Below, piece after piece: positions 24,001 through 36,200 of a stretch of DNA of 64,000 nt (the stretch's first letter is position 1; each line of letters starts with the position of its first letter). The notes under the pieces were generated by a model that did no database searches, was not told the origin of the DNA, and was given only the letters and a program-made list of their open reading frames with translations. Both the position numbers and the translations under genes were made by a program. Origin of the DNA: Smittia aterrima (lineage: Eukaryota; Arthropoda; Insecta; Diptera; Chironomidae); NCBI GenBank assembly GCA_033063855.1, contig CP093831.1:18414001-18478000 (forward strand). The letters run 5' to 3'.

Positions 24001-27000
24001 AATGTTTAGATGCCAACAAACTCAATTTCTGCTTCAGATGTTTTTTTTTAGAAGATATAAACTGTTTCCCAACATAAGTCCAGCAAAAAGCTTTAATCGA
24101 GCAATTAAACTTTTTCATTTTGTGTTGAATCCTCCTGCGGTGATAAATTGAAATGAACGAAAATCGATTAGGCTTTTGCTCATTTATTTCTCGTCGTTCA
24201 CGTTTGCTTATCTTGTCGTGGCTTGACGTGTTCTCGTTTTGTTTCATGTTGTTTTAAAAAGTGTCATAAAAATTTAAATTTATGTGGCAGAAATTCAAAC
24301 AATTTAAAATGCACCTCAAACTTTTACGACACATGAACGATCCGCCGCCGCCGTCTGCAAATCTTAAAGATTCTTTCTTAAAGTGACGGTGCAAGTTTCT
24401 CAACAGAACCGTCGTTATCAATGCCTTCTTTTGCATTTACATCCTCGAACCTCAGGTGAATTTGCATAAAAAATTAAGTTTTCCCTGTTTAAGCGTTTGA
24501 TTCACAAAACGAGACATTGAGATATTTGTCGAACAAAAAATTGCTTTTCAATTTGCTCTTGTTGTGTCGTTCAAAATAAAAGGAAATGGAAAAACCTTTT
24601 ATCATCTTTTCACTGAATATTTTCCTCACTTAACTGATTTGTTTGCGAACGTACATGTGCGAGTATTCGATTTACAACGGCGAACGATTTCAATGCGAGT
24701 TCACGTATCAAATGTAAGATTGGAACATGCACGAAGCAACAAAATGATGGAGACCCGGAAAAGCTGTAATGGAGCATCCTTTTTAAACATAATTTATGCT
24801 GTTCAGTTGTGTTTTATGTTTATGCAACCATTCGAAAAGTTTTTATTGTGTTTCTTGATGTTTGCCGAGTTCCACTCAACAATTCTCACTGAAGCTTTCT
24901 ACTGAAGAAGACGACTAAGGAAAAAGGAGAATTGTAAAATTTTTATTTCTTTCTTTGAGATTGTCAATAAAATAGGCTGGAAGTAAGTACAACGATATTT
25001 TCCAGTGTGAGCACTAGTACAATATTTCTCATAAAAGCAAGCTCGAAGGCATTGATACGAAAGACATGGCTCCATGGAGACACAATCAGCGATACGATAG
25101 CTTAGATATATTTTGAATAGAAAAGACATGAACAATCCCTCTCGGCTTCAGCCGGCTTCTTCACGCTTTCTTTGATGATGACAATGCTTTCAATGGTGAA
25201 TCCTGTCGCAACACTTCAATCTACATAACTGAGTTCAAGGATGTTCGATTTCCATTTAATATTCGAAGCCCGATGGCTTCAAGCTATTTGTTGCTTCACA
25301 ATGATGAAACTTGACGATACAAAGCCCCAAAAAAGGATGTTTCTAGTTTAGTTTTATAGAGATTCTTCTTCCTCTTACTTCTTTTCACATTGTCCTTTTC
25401 AAGTTTTGCAATGAAACTTGGACCCAAATTATCAATGTATCGGAAGTCTCATTTGTTTACCCTCGAGATGGGATTGAGAGAGAAAAAAGAGGGCACCTTA
25501 CAAAGGTCGTCGTTCATTTTATGCTCCATAAGTCAACGTAATAAATACATTATCGTGCGAATTTAATAAAATTTATGTTCAATCATCAAACAAAAAGTTT
25601 GAAGAAGATTCTAGTTCAAATTTGCAGACACGAAGCAGACAATAAAAGCCATTACCGACAAGACTCCTCGAAAATTTTTATTTCACAAAAAATTATGTTT
25701 CTAGGAGAAACGAAGCATTAAACGCAGTGTATCATTCTCAACCCCATATTATCTTCTTCTCTTGCATTAACGACGACTGAGTATGTTTGAACTGAGAATG
25801 AAGTGAGCAGGAAACGTGCACAAGACGAAGACATCGATTTTTCCTTTCGCTTTTCCTTTACTTTAGGGTCGAGAGTGATGAAAGTAAAAATGAAAAATTG
25901 ATCCCTCGGGAGATGCAGTGGAATTCTCTCCCCATAGAATCCAACATGATCCAGCGAATAAAAATCAGAATTAATGTTTGTATTAACAACTTCAACTCAT
26001 CATCAAATCGTTGCAAATAAATATATAACCTGATCCAATTAGCAAAAGCCCAAAACCTACTCAAAAGGAAGATTCAAATGAAAATATGTCATCTGATTTA
26101 CATAGCAAAGTCATAACGCATAATTTTATGGTTCACACCGTCAAAACGTATCAGTTTGATATTCCTTTAGTGTCGGAAAATGCGATGAGAGTCGGAAAAT
26201 CTGAGAGAGATTTGTGAAATATTCTCACGAGAGGAAAACATCCTCGAAGCATCGGCATCCTGTGTGCAGCATCCGACGATGTTTCCTTGACTCCCACGAA
26301 CTAAAAGATTAAAAGCGAAAGTCTTAAAGAAGATTATGGAAATCTAATCGAACAGAGTAAACTTCCGGTCAGGATATCGATTTGGCCCAACTCGCTTTAT
26401 GTAAACAACGTTGACCTCGTCAAAAGACTTCTCGAACTTATCGTCAAGATATATTTCAAGACGGGTCACGTATTATCTTGATCTCAAAATGATTTCCGTT
26501 CCGGCTTTTACTGAATCAAACATGAAATTGATTTCCTCCTTCCAACAAAGCAAAAACAATTCTCAATTGAGAGCTTTTACGATTCGATTAGAGCTTTTTC
26601 GTTGTGTTCGTGCAAGAATCATGATTGTGTCATTACGAAGCATTTATTGTCATTATTTACATGGCGCGATTGAGATTAAATCGAGAAATCAATCTGGCGA
26701 GCATCATTGCATTGTGTAATTGAATTATAGAATCGAATGAACGAGCAAGCAACATTACTCGCTCTGATCAATTTGGAACCGAGGATGCTAAATAAATTAT
26801 TTAGCAATTTCCTTCGTTCAATGGGAAGACTCGCTATGGTAGCTTTGAAGATGGCAGCAGGTCGAATTCTCAGTGAATCGTGATTTTCCCGATTAGATAC
26901 TCGAATCAAATAAAATTGACTAATCGGCTTTGCTAAATCAAATAAATCCAAGTAAATATTTATTCTTTCCATCAACCTAACTTCGAATTCTCGATTAGCT

Positions 27001-29771
27001 TACTCATCAACAACGTTTCAAGTCGTGTCCAATTTTAATATTTTTCTCTCGACCGGATTTGGTAGTCAGCAAATTTCGGCGACACGATACTACGCGCGAT
27101 AGGAAACATTCAATTTCACATCGTCGAGTAGACTTGCATTGTCAAGTTTATTATTTCGAATTTGAGACTTAAAGAAACATTATTAGCTTTTGTGTCTCGA
27201 GACAAGAGAGTTCAGTTTGATGTTCAATCGGGTTGTGATAAATTAAAGTTATCTTGAAGCAAACAAACTTGATCGCGCTAAAGAGATTCTCACGAGTTAT
27301 CTCATCTATCGTGTGTACATCGACTCGAAGTTCTCGAAGGTAAGTTTCTAAGTACGAAGAAGAAATCTTTTGTGCAAAGAAAAGAAAAATCATCTCTCAC
27401 TCGCCAAGAACAAACAAAGATCGCAAACAGGAATTGGACGATTTTGCATTTTTCCCTCTAACAAGTTATGCGAAAATGAAAAATGAGTTTCTAACGGTCC
27501 AAGCAAATGCACTTAAATTTGAAAGGCGAAGAAGTGCAAACGAAAAAAACTGGGTATTGGTTTCAGCTACGTGAACGTTAAGCGAGCGAGAGTGTAGCAA
27601 CATAAAGCGTATGATCATTACACATTTTATGTTTCGCATTCCTCGCTTAATTAAAAATCCGAAAGCAAGTCGTCGAGAGAAACAGGAATCGCAGGACAGA
27701 AGAAGACATTAAACCATGAGCGCGTATTTGCTTATCATAATTACTAATTCAAAACAGTCAATTTGTTATTTTTATTATCGCATTGGAATGTGCCAAGCTC
27801 AGTGCGTGGATTTCTCGTGTTCAAGAGAACAGGAAGAAGAGTCGGCGAAGAAGTGCGGAAAGAAGGGAAAAGCTTGAGCTAGAAGGCAAACAGAAATGGT
27901 GTATATGACTAAGAACATGAATTTGAACACATAAATAATAATGTAATATAGCTCTCGCTAGGCAAACTTACAATATGTTGTGGAGGAAACTGGTAGAGAG
28001 ATAAGATGAAAGCCTATAAATGTATGTGGATAGAAGAGAATGCCTCAAAGCAAAAAAAGGGAAAACTGCATCAAGTCTCTCTCGGGCTATGGACAGAAAA
28101 TCACAAGCATGATCCCGCAAAACATACGAATTACAGAAAAAAATTAACATATTTCGCTCGCCTGGATGTTCCAAGTTCGCTGTGCGCGATATTTTGCAAC
28201 CTTTTTTTTCTTCTTTTTCTCAGTTTTTCGATTTTTCTTTCGGTCTCGACCATCTTCGGAGCCTATGCTCTAATAGATTGAGAAGAGCATATACTCAGAT
28301 TCATTCACCTTTCTGGCTCGCACAGCATAAGGGAAAATAACGCAAACAACATAAAACAAAGTTCTGTGGACGACGGACGATGAAGAGAAGGAAAAAGTTT
28401 TGCGCGCTTGCGATAACGATGAGTCGAACAACACAAAGTCGTATAAAATAGAAAATAGTCAGAGTGATGACGACTTGAGCTTGACTCGAGCATATAAAGC
28501 ATAAAATAAACTTCATTTACACTTGGTCTTGCTGTGATTTTCGCTTCTGCTGATGCGGTTTGTGCTTCTGCTGCCAGTCTAGTAATAAAAGGAGAGCAAA
28601 ATGTTATGCAAAGTAAGCGAATGCTTCGAAAGCTTCTCCATTAACTCTTCACTCAAGCAGGAAATTTAATTATGATTTTACCGGGGAAGTCCGTTGACTG
28701 TCATTACGAAAATGCATTTTATCCACATAAGCTAATGAGACACGGGAAGAAGTCGAGAGAGATGGAAAGAAGTTACAGCAACAAACTCCCAACAAATTGT
28801 AATTCCTTTTATGAATCAAAAGTCGAGTCGTTTTTAGCTTTCTTGTCCATTCCCTTTAACCATTTGGCACAATCTCGCATTCATTATCTATGCAAAAATT
28901 GTGCACATCCAAGCGCGATTTGGTGTACATGAGAACAGAGAGCGAACACAATCAAACAGTGAAGAGTCATCAACAAAATGGAATTCAATGGCCCTGCACC
29001 AGGGGACATTGTCGGCCTTTGATCATGCTTTCAATTTATTGAAACTTCAACTTAAACTTGAGAGAATGAGGGAAAGAAATAGCGAAATGATTTCACTCTT
29101 CTTTGCCGTGTACATCTCGACGACGACTCGACTTCAACCCAATGCCCATTTTCTTCTCTTCTATTCAATATATTCAATTCGCGAAAAGTAATTTCATCTA
29201 CTTCTTTTTCCTTCTCTTCTCTATTTTCCTCGACTCAACTTGCCTTTCTTCTTCTACATCTTCGTGTATGATTCTTATTCAATTTATAGCATACCTTAAA
29301 ACACATAAAAATTAAACATCTTAGAAAAGTTGGACTGTTGCATTCGAGTGCTGAGCGTTGTTGAACGTTTTGCAATGTATTTCCCCTCAAAACAATCGCC
29401 CCACCAACTTTTTTTATATGATCAGCTTCATCATAGTTTTGATACTCGCGCCGACGATACCGGCGTTTGAATTTCTTGTTTGATTCGTGACAAGTTCTTT
29501 GTGTTGTGAGACGGTGAGCGAATCGGGCGGACCAAGATTTGAGAGAAACAAAAAATTAATCTGATAACAAATCGAGATTTTCGAGGGAAACTTCGGTGAG
29601 TGGGAAAAATTGCATCATAAGAATCGTCGTAGTCGGCGATTTCAATGTTTTCTCTCAGGGAAAAAACATTGAGCGATGTATGTTCGGTGAGCGCAGCAAG
29701 TGCTCTGACGATTGTTTCATCTTCAATTCTATTTTATCCATCGCTCTGGAGAAAACAACAGTCGAGAAGGC

Positions 29772-29782
29772 TATATAAATAG
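29772..29782 (+). promoter_or_regulatory. Possible TATA box
   Basis: TATATAAATAG is a good match to an insect TATA box. It lies about 450 nt upstream of a consensus splice donor (30236) that ends a stretch with no ATG. No clear initiator was found about 30 nt downstream, so this is only a candidate start for the Tenectin transcript. Confidence 0.18.
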
Positions 29783-29939
29783 CTTGCAGAGATCAAAAAT
29801 TTCCGAGTCTCTCGCACATTATATAGTTGTTAGGCCGATCCATCGTGCTAACAGTTTCCTGGTCCTCGCCAGTAATCGAACACTTTTTCTACAGCAAATT
29901 TGTGAAGGAGGAAATTTAATTCTCTTGTGGATGCTAAAA

Positions 29940-30235
29940 AGATTTTTTATTTTTTTAGCGAATAAAAATTTATAATTTGAATAATTTTTATCGCGTTTAA
30001 AAATTATTTTTTGTGGATAAAGAAAGAAACAAGAACCAAATAAACTGTGACAATTCGGCTGAAAAAGGATTAAAAGCCCTGAATTTATTTCTGTGCAAGG
30101 AAATAAAGAGTTGATAGTGCAAACGAACCTCAACGGATTAAAAAACTGAGAAACTAAGCTAACAGAAGAAGTGCTGTGCAAGGGAAGATTAGAAGTTTAA
30201 CTTTTATAAGTTTGCCAAGTTCTTAAGTGAAAACG
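29940..30235 (+). other. Candidate non-coding 5' exon (possibly of the Tenectin gene)
   Basis: This ~295-nt stretch contains no ATG on the plus strand, although about five would be expected from its base composition. It ends at a strong donor, AACG then GTGAGTAAAT. The first coding exon of the Tenectin gene starts at an acceptor (42787) and so needs an upstream non-coding exon. Linking the two is inference; other upstream exons are equally possible. Confidence 0.25.
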
Positions 30236-33200
30236 GTGAGTAAATCGAAGCTTAATTATTGATAATCAGTAACGCGTAAAAATTAATTAAGGCGAGATGA
30301 ATTAATAAGCCAGTGATAAGTGTCGGGCGATAAGAATATTAGGCTAATAGGATTATTGCTCGTGGAAGAGATATTTTTTTCGAGGAAATTGAATTTCGAT
30401 CTTTCGGTTCATATTTCTAATTTTATTTTCTTAAGCTTCAAAATAATTGAGAAGCTTCGCAGAAAAAAAAGTCGCTTAAAGCAAAAAAAATTATTTCTCT
30501 TCGAGTGGGTGGCTATGAGAATCTGTTGACTATGAAGCAAGCTGCCATACTCAGCATTTTCTTCATTGCAACCCTTCTCTTAAGTTTTCGAATGCGCGGA
30601 GTCGAAATTTAATTTAAAAGCGGTTTCCTGTGAATTTTAAATAAACTTTTGGTCCCCACGGTTTATGTTTAAACCTCGGGTGGATTGCTAATGATTTGTT
30701 GGAAGACTAGAGAGAGCCGTGATAGGCAAAAAGGATTTCTCGTTTTCAGCCTCAAGGATATTCTCTCGTTTGGTGCAAAATGAATAAATTTAAATAAAAT
30801 TGCCACTCAATTTGAATGTTTATGGCCAAATGTAATCGGAGACACTTGACATCGTCGATTGCGCAACAAAACATAAACTCAAACGTTATTGAATTTTATC
30901 AGGAAAAATCCTATCAAAGCCAATTTGAGGAAAAATAAAATTTAAAGCCAAAGATAGTATGAGGAAGTTGAACAACTAATTTCATCGCCGTACACACTTT
31001 GAGCAAATTCCATTTACGACAATTTGATTTTCTCCCCGAATGCGAGATGAAAGAGTCGTAACTTCATGAGAATCATAAAAAGGGAAGCTTTACGAGTGGA
31101 AGAGAATCTCATAAATTGCATCTAATCCTTTGTCGTTTCGAATTAAATTTAATTTTTTGGGAGTTGCTGCTTGAAATTTTTTAATTTCATTTTAGTTTTT
31201 CGGTTTCTTTTGCTAGCTGGTCTACAAAACGAACTGTAAAAGTGTTTTTTAAAGAATGGAACTGATAGAAGAGCAAACAAAGAGACGAAGTAAGCGACTC
31301 TCTCTCTCTCTATCTCGCTAGAATTAAAGACGAAAAAATGTATGTAATAAGTAAGCAAACAATTGGTCAATTCTGAGCATAATGCAAGCGACTTGAGAAA
31401 ACAGGAAAAAATTCCATCTCAAAAATATGTTGTTATACGTTTTTTTAGGTGAGATGTGGGTTTGGTCGAGTTGCATACAGAATAGAAAATCTCTTAGTGT
31501 GAACTCATATTGCATCATCGATGGGAAACATCTTAATTAATATATTTTCTTAAAACTCAAACTAATTTGATTTCACACGTTTTGGTTGGCGAATCGTTAA
31601 ATAATGAGAAGGTCGTCCTCGGTCTGTGCTTGTTTTGACTCCTCGTGTGATGTCAATTTATTATTTTTGTTCTCGATGAGATGAAACGAGGAAATTTTGC
31701 TAAAACTTTTCTCGACACCTCATCACAGAACCAGCAAACATCACGTAATTTCTTTTTTGCTGCGTCCAGCGATTCTCAAACTAATTCGGAACGAACGGTT
31801 GTTCTGTCAAATCTAAATTTTATCGATAATTCGAGTTTTTTTCTCTTCACTTCTTCAAATCGCTTACGAAGAAAGGCGATCACGGGTTTGATGACTTTTA
31901 TATTAACATATTTACTGCCAAAAAACTCCACCAACCAGTTTAGTCATCAACAAAGCAAGAGGAAGAAGTCATCGCCCGACCACTCTTGCATTAGAATATT
32001 GAACTAAATTCCGATGAAAAATGCTGTTCGGTGAAACACTAATGAGATGTTTTGGCGATTCTTTATAAACTCGACTTCTGTGTTAAACAATCGAACGAAA
32101 CTCGCTTCAAAGAAAAAAACGAAAAGAGGTGACGTAAGTTCGATATAGTGAGGCTGTTGACCATCATCAGCATTGTTATATCATCTGACGGCTATCTCAC
32201 GTCATAATGAAGAAACTTCGATTGGTTCTTAGACGTGATAATAAATCAGACGACGAAAATAGTTAATTATTGAATTGGAGCCTTTAAATGTACTAATTAC
32301 TTCTTCACAAATGTCTTATGAGATCAGAATTTAAACAAAAATCTTACGCAATAAAAAGCAAAGTCAATTTTCATCGCTTGAATTGAAACGTAAAATCCAA
32401 TCTAGAATATCATCCGCGCGAAACATCCGCGATAATTTTTTTTGTGCCATCCGCAAATCATTACCTCACTGTGCAGCAAACAAAGCACAATAAGAGCGAC
32501 AAGAATCAAAAATCTTCGGTTTTTTCGGGAGGGGAAGAAGCTCATTCCAATAGATGAATTGTACTTTAAGTCCACCGCTCGCACCTCATTAATTACAAAA
32601 GTTCTAAGACAAATCGTCAGTGACGTAAGGCAAACACTCATGATGAGTTTGTTTGATGTGTTTTTGCACCTCGCGTCAAAGCGACCTTGATCGCATGTAA
32701 AGCCTGGTCAATGCTGCGACGACTAGAACCACTATTGAATCATCATTTTTAACGATTTCGCTGAAGCAAACATTGCTCAGCACCGACCGATGAAACGAAA
32801 AAATCATTATTGATTAGCGTGTAATTAAAAAAATTGAATTATTGCCGTGATTGCTAATCAATTGACAGCATATCCGTTTTATGTCGTCACGATTTCATCA
32901 CAATTTGCACGACAGAACGGGACAATCGCATTGGGGTAATTTACGAGGCGAACGAGCTGAGCGAGAGAAAAGTAAATATTCAAAGTCAAGTTCATTACGA
33001 AAAAAAGTCTCTCGCGCAAAAAGATTTCTTGTCACAGATTTCGTTGTTTTCTTTTAACAGCGGTTTCCTCTCTCTTTCTTTCTTTACATTTATTTTGAAT
33101 CTCGTTAATACTCATTGTGGCGATATCTAAAGCCGGCACACATAAAATTCACTTATGAACCAGTTTTTTTGGCGAAACATTCAGAATTGGAGCAGCGAAA

Positions 33201-36200
33201 TGTTTTGCCTTTTTCGAATTATTTTAATGAGGTTCTGTGGGCCAAACAACATATCCAACAAGTTTAAGATCCAATCCGAATTGGCTTTAATAAAAGCTTT
33301 ATATTTTTAAGAGAAGAGTGAAAGAAGAAAGCAGAAGCCTAAAATTGCTTTTTGCTCGCCTATTTTAATTCCAATTTGTCATTAAATGACAGACAAGACT
33401 TGGAGAGGAGGCAAGAAGACTCTAAAAATAAACACGGCAAGAGATGGGGCGACGCCACAAGAACATTAATTACTCGACTAAGCTTCGCGAAATTGCTAGC
33501 GAAAGCCAACACGTAACCTACATTTTAGCATCGAGACTTCATCTATCTCTGGACTCACACTGTTGTTCGACTCTCCTCTCTTCACGAAGCACTAGAACGC
33601 AGTGTGAAGTGTATGAAGAATGAAAGAAACATCATAAGGAGGTTTGTGCCTAATTTGACCACAATAAATGTCAAACTCTTCTTGCCTCCTCACTCAATTG
33701 AACATCGAAGAAGAATGAAGACGTGAATGGAGTCGAGTGAAGAAGTTTCAATGCAGTTTAAAGCTTCAAACAGTATTCATGTCACTTCACCCAAGGCTCC
33801 AGCCGATAATTTTGCTGCTGTAGCTCATTTCTTTTTTCTTTCTTTAAGAGCCGACGTGTGTTCGAACTTCGAAGCCCCTCTTCAGCTCCAACTGATCATA
33901 ACGGTTCTCTATTATACGACTTTGTGTGGCTTTTAGTTGTTACCTATGATATTTTTTTCGCTACATTATTTATCTAATTTCTCTTCTATTATTCTTAGCC
34001 ATTCATGATTTCTTCTTTGCCTTCCGAGTAAGCTGATACATTCTTAGGCACAGTCGAGTGGAAGATGGTCAATAGGTCAAGTGGCTTGCGTGAAATATCA
34101 TTACAAACACGAAGATTCATCTCTCTTTCTCTCTCTCTTGCTTTGCCGACCCATTTCCCGTCATTTGGGCTTCTTTCGCTTGAGCCATATGGCACTTTGC
34201 CCTTGCTGAGAACTCTTTCCCATTACATTCCATTCTAGTCGTCACTATACGCGACTTTCCATTGAAATGAAAAGAGAAAGACTTGTGTGTTAATTAGGAT
34301 TTCTCGCTTATGTCGGATTTCTTATGCGAAACGAGACTCAATCACATGTGTCGAGTTTATTGTTCGCTACTTGATATTCTGATCGAACGAATTGGTCAAA
34401 TGTAAATTACAATCACGAGCTCTTCTACTGGAGACAACTCGAGAAATGTGCAGCAAAAATTTAGGTTCACCATCGGTCGAGTTTGCTGTTCCAAAAGAAA
34501 TACCAAAGCTCTGCTTGTTCCATTGAAGCGTAATTACAAACGCTGCATAATAATTAAAATTATCACCTACTTTTTATCAATAAAACACTAAGTCACTTCT
34601 CGTTTCTCTCGTTCGTTTGTGCTTTTCTCTTTTTTTTTGCCAGGAAACTCTACAATGTTAGAAATAAGTTGGGAATTGATTGAATTGACATAATTTTTTA
34701 GAAAATTTTCATCTCCTAGTCTGTAAACTTGTGAAATTAATTATGGAGATTGATGAAAGCTTTTGCTGATTGAGGCAAGTTTTAACAGTTAACCACTTAA
34801 CAACGATCCACATCCGACCTTGAGTACGATGATACTTGAATTGAAGAGCAATAAAAAGAGAAGAAGATGCTGGAAATTATTTTATTCCACAACCATAACC
34901 AGAAACTTCTCCATTATTATCAATTGAAGAACTCATCCCATTGCATTCATTATTGCACGCATTCCTCTGGCTCTCCAATCTTCACGTAAAATCGTTTGCT
35001 CTTTCCTGCTTGCACATATAATTCTTTATTGCGAAAAAAAAGTTTCCAATCAAAAAATTTCCTCCTCAATTCCTTATTACCATGTTTTAATGATTGATAT
35101 CGAACGTGATGTTCTCCCGTGCTTCATAACGATGATTCTTACATTTAAAATTTGCTTTCACAAGATGATGTTAAGATGAAGTATTTTATATTGATCGAAG
35201 AAGGGTTCTTTTGGCCCCACCGAGACGTTCTTCCTGACTCTAATTTCGTTACGAAGAAAAAAACAGAATTTAATGCGGTGATTTTTTTCTCGTTGCCCTC
35301 CGCCGGTGAAATTGATTCACGTTTCACTCGACTGTATGAAACTGAATCCTACTTTCCTTCTTGTACACCGCATGCACAATTTCTCAACTCGCTTATGATA
35401 CACTCAATAAAATATGGCAAGAGCAGCGTTCGAGGCGGTTTTTATTTCGGTGCGACAGAGAGAATAAGACGAAGAAGTTGATTTGCGATTGCAAGTCGTC
35501 GTACGATGTGCCTGGAAATTGTTATTAAAAATTACCATTCTGACATAAATGTGATTACATTTTTTGGCACCCGGTTCGATGACGAAGGTTGATCGTGGAA
35601 TTCATTGATTTTGTAATGTCCCGTCTACCGAATCACATCAGACAACTCACGAATTAATTCTCTAAATTTAATGAAAGCGATTGGGTGAAATTTAATTATT
35701 GAGTAGTGTTTCTGTGTGAAAGGAGGGTCGTATCGAATTATTAATTAAAATTTGTACGATACGTAATGCGGATTGATTTAAATTATATTTCCTTGAAAGG
35801 GACGCGAATCCAAAAAATTTATATTTACGATTGCCCGCTAACAAAAATATTATTTTTATCTCTTTTCGTATTCAAAAAACACTCGCCAACGAATTGTTTT
35901 CTCGCATTCAATTTACCGGGGTCTTTTGCCACTTAAACGAATTCAATGTACTGTCGCTTTATTCACGGGAGTGCGGAGGAAGGAAATAAATTATTCGGCT
36001 TATTGCATAAAAGCGCTTTCGATGATTTAACATTGACATTGAAAATTATGCTTCGACTTTCACTCGGAACTGAAGAAAACTTTATTTCTCTCTGCTCTTT
36101 GCTCCATCATCATACCAGCTCGCGATGCAGCGGAGCAAGAAATCTTTTATGAATTTCAAGTTCATTGTCTGCGATGAAGTAATCGCTTCGTGCTTCTGAT

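Larger units (their letters stand above)
13502..29771. other. Long gene-poor stretch upstream of the Tenectin gene
   Basis: No gene with recognisable homology or a convincing exon chain is visible in about 16 kb. It carries only scattered short open frames, a strong hairpin at 16929-17008, an eroded inverted repeat around 17790-18025 and one statistically long minus-strand frame (23648-24247). It probably holds intergenic regulatory DNA or a distant 5' intron of the Tenectin gene. I found no transposon coding sequence. Confidence 0.45.

Noticed and set aside
31284..31316. CT-rich microsatellite as a GAGA-factor element
   Set aside because: CT/GA runs are frequent in insect DNA, and nothing nearby (gene start or conserved element) gives it a role.
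35573..35600. GGTTCGATGA resembling a tRNA B box
   Set aside because: No matching A box, acceptor stem or anticodon arm at the right spacing. Other GGTTCGA hits (about 4062, 14886, 49470) fail the same test.
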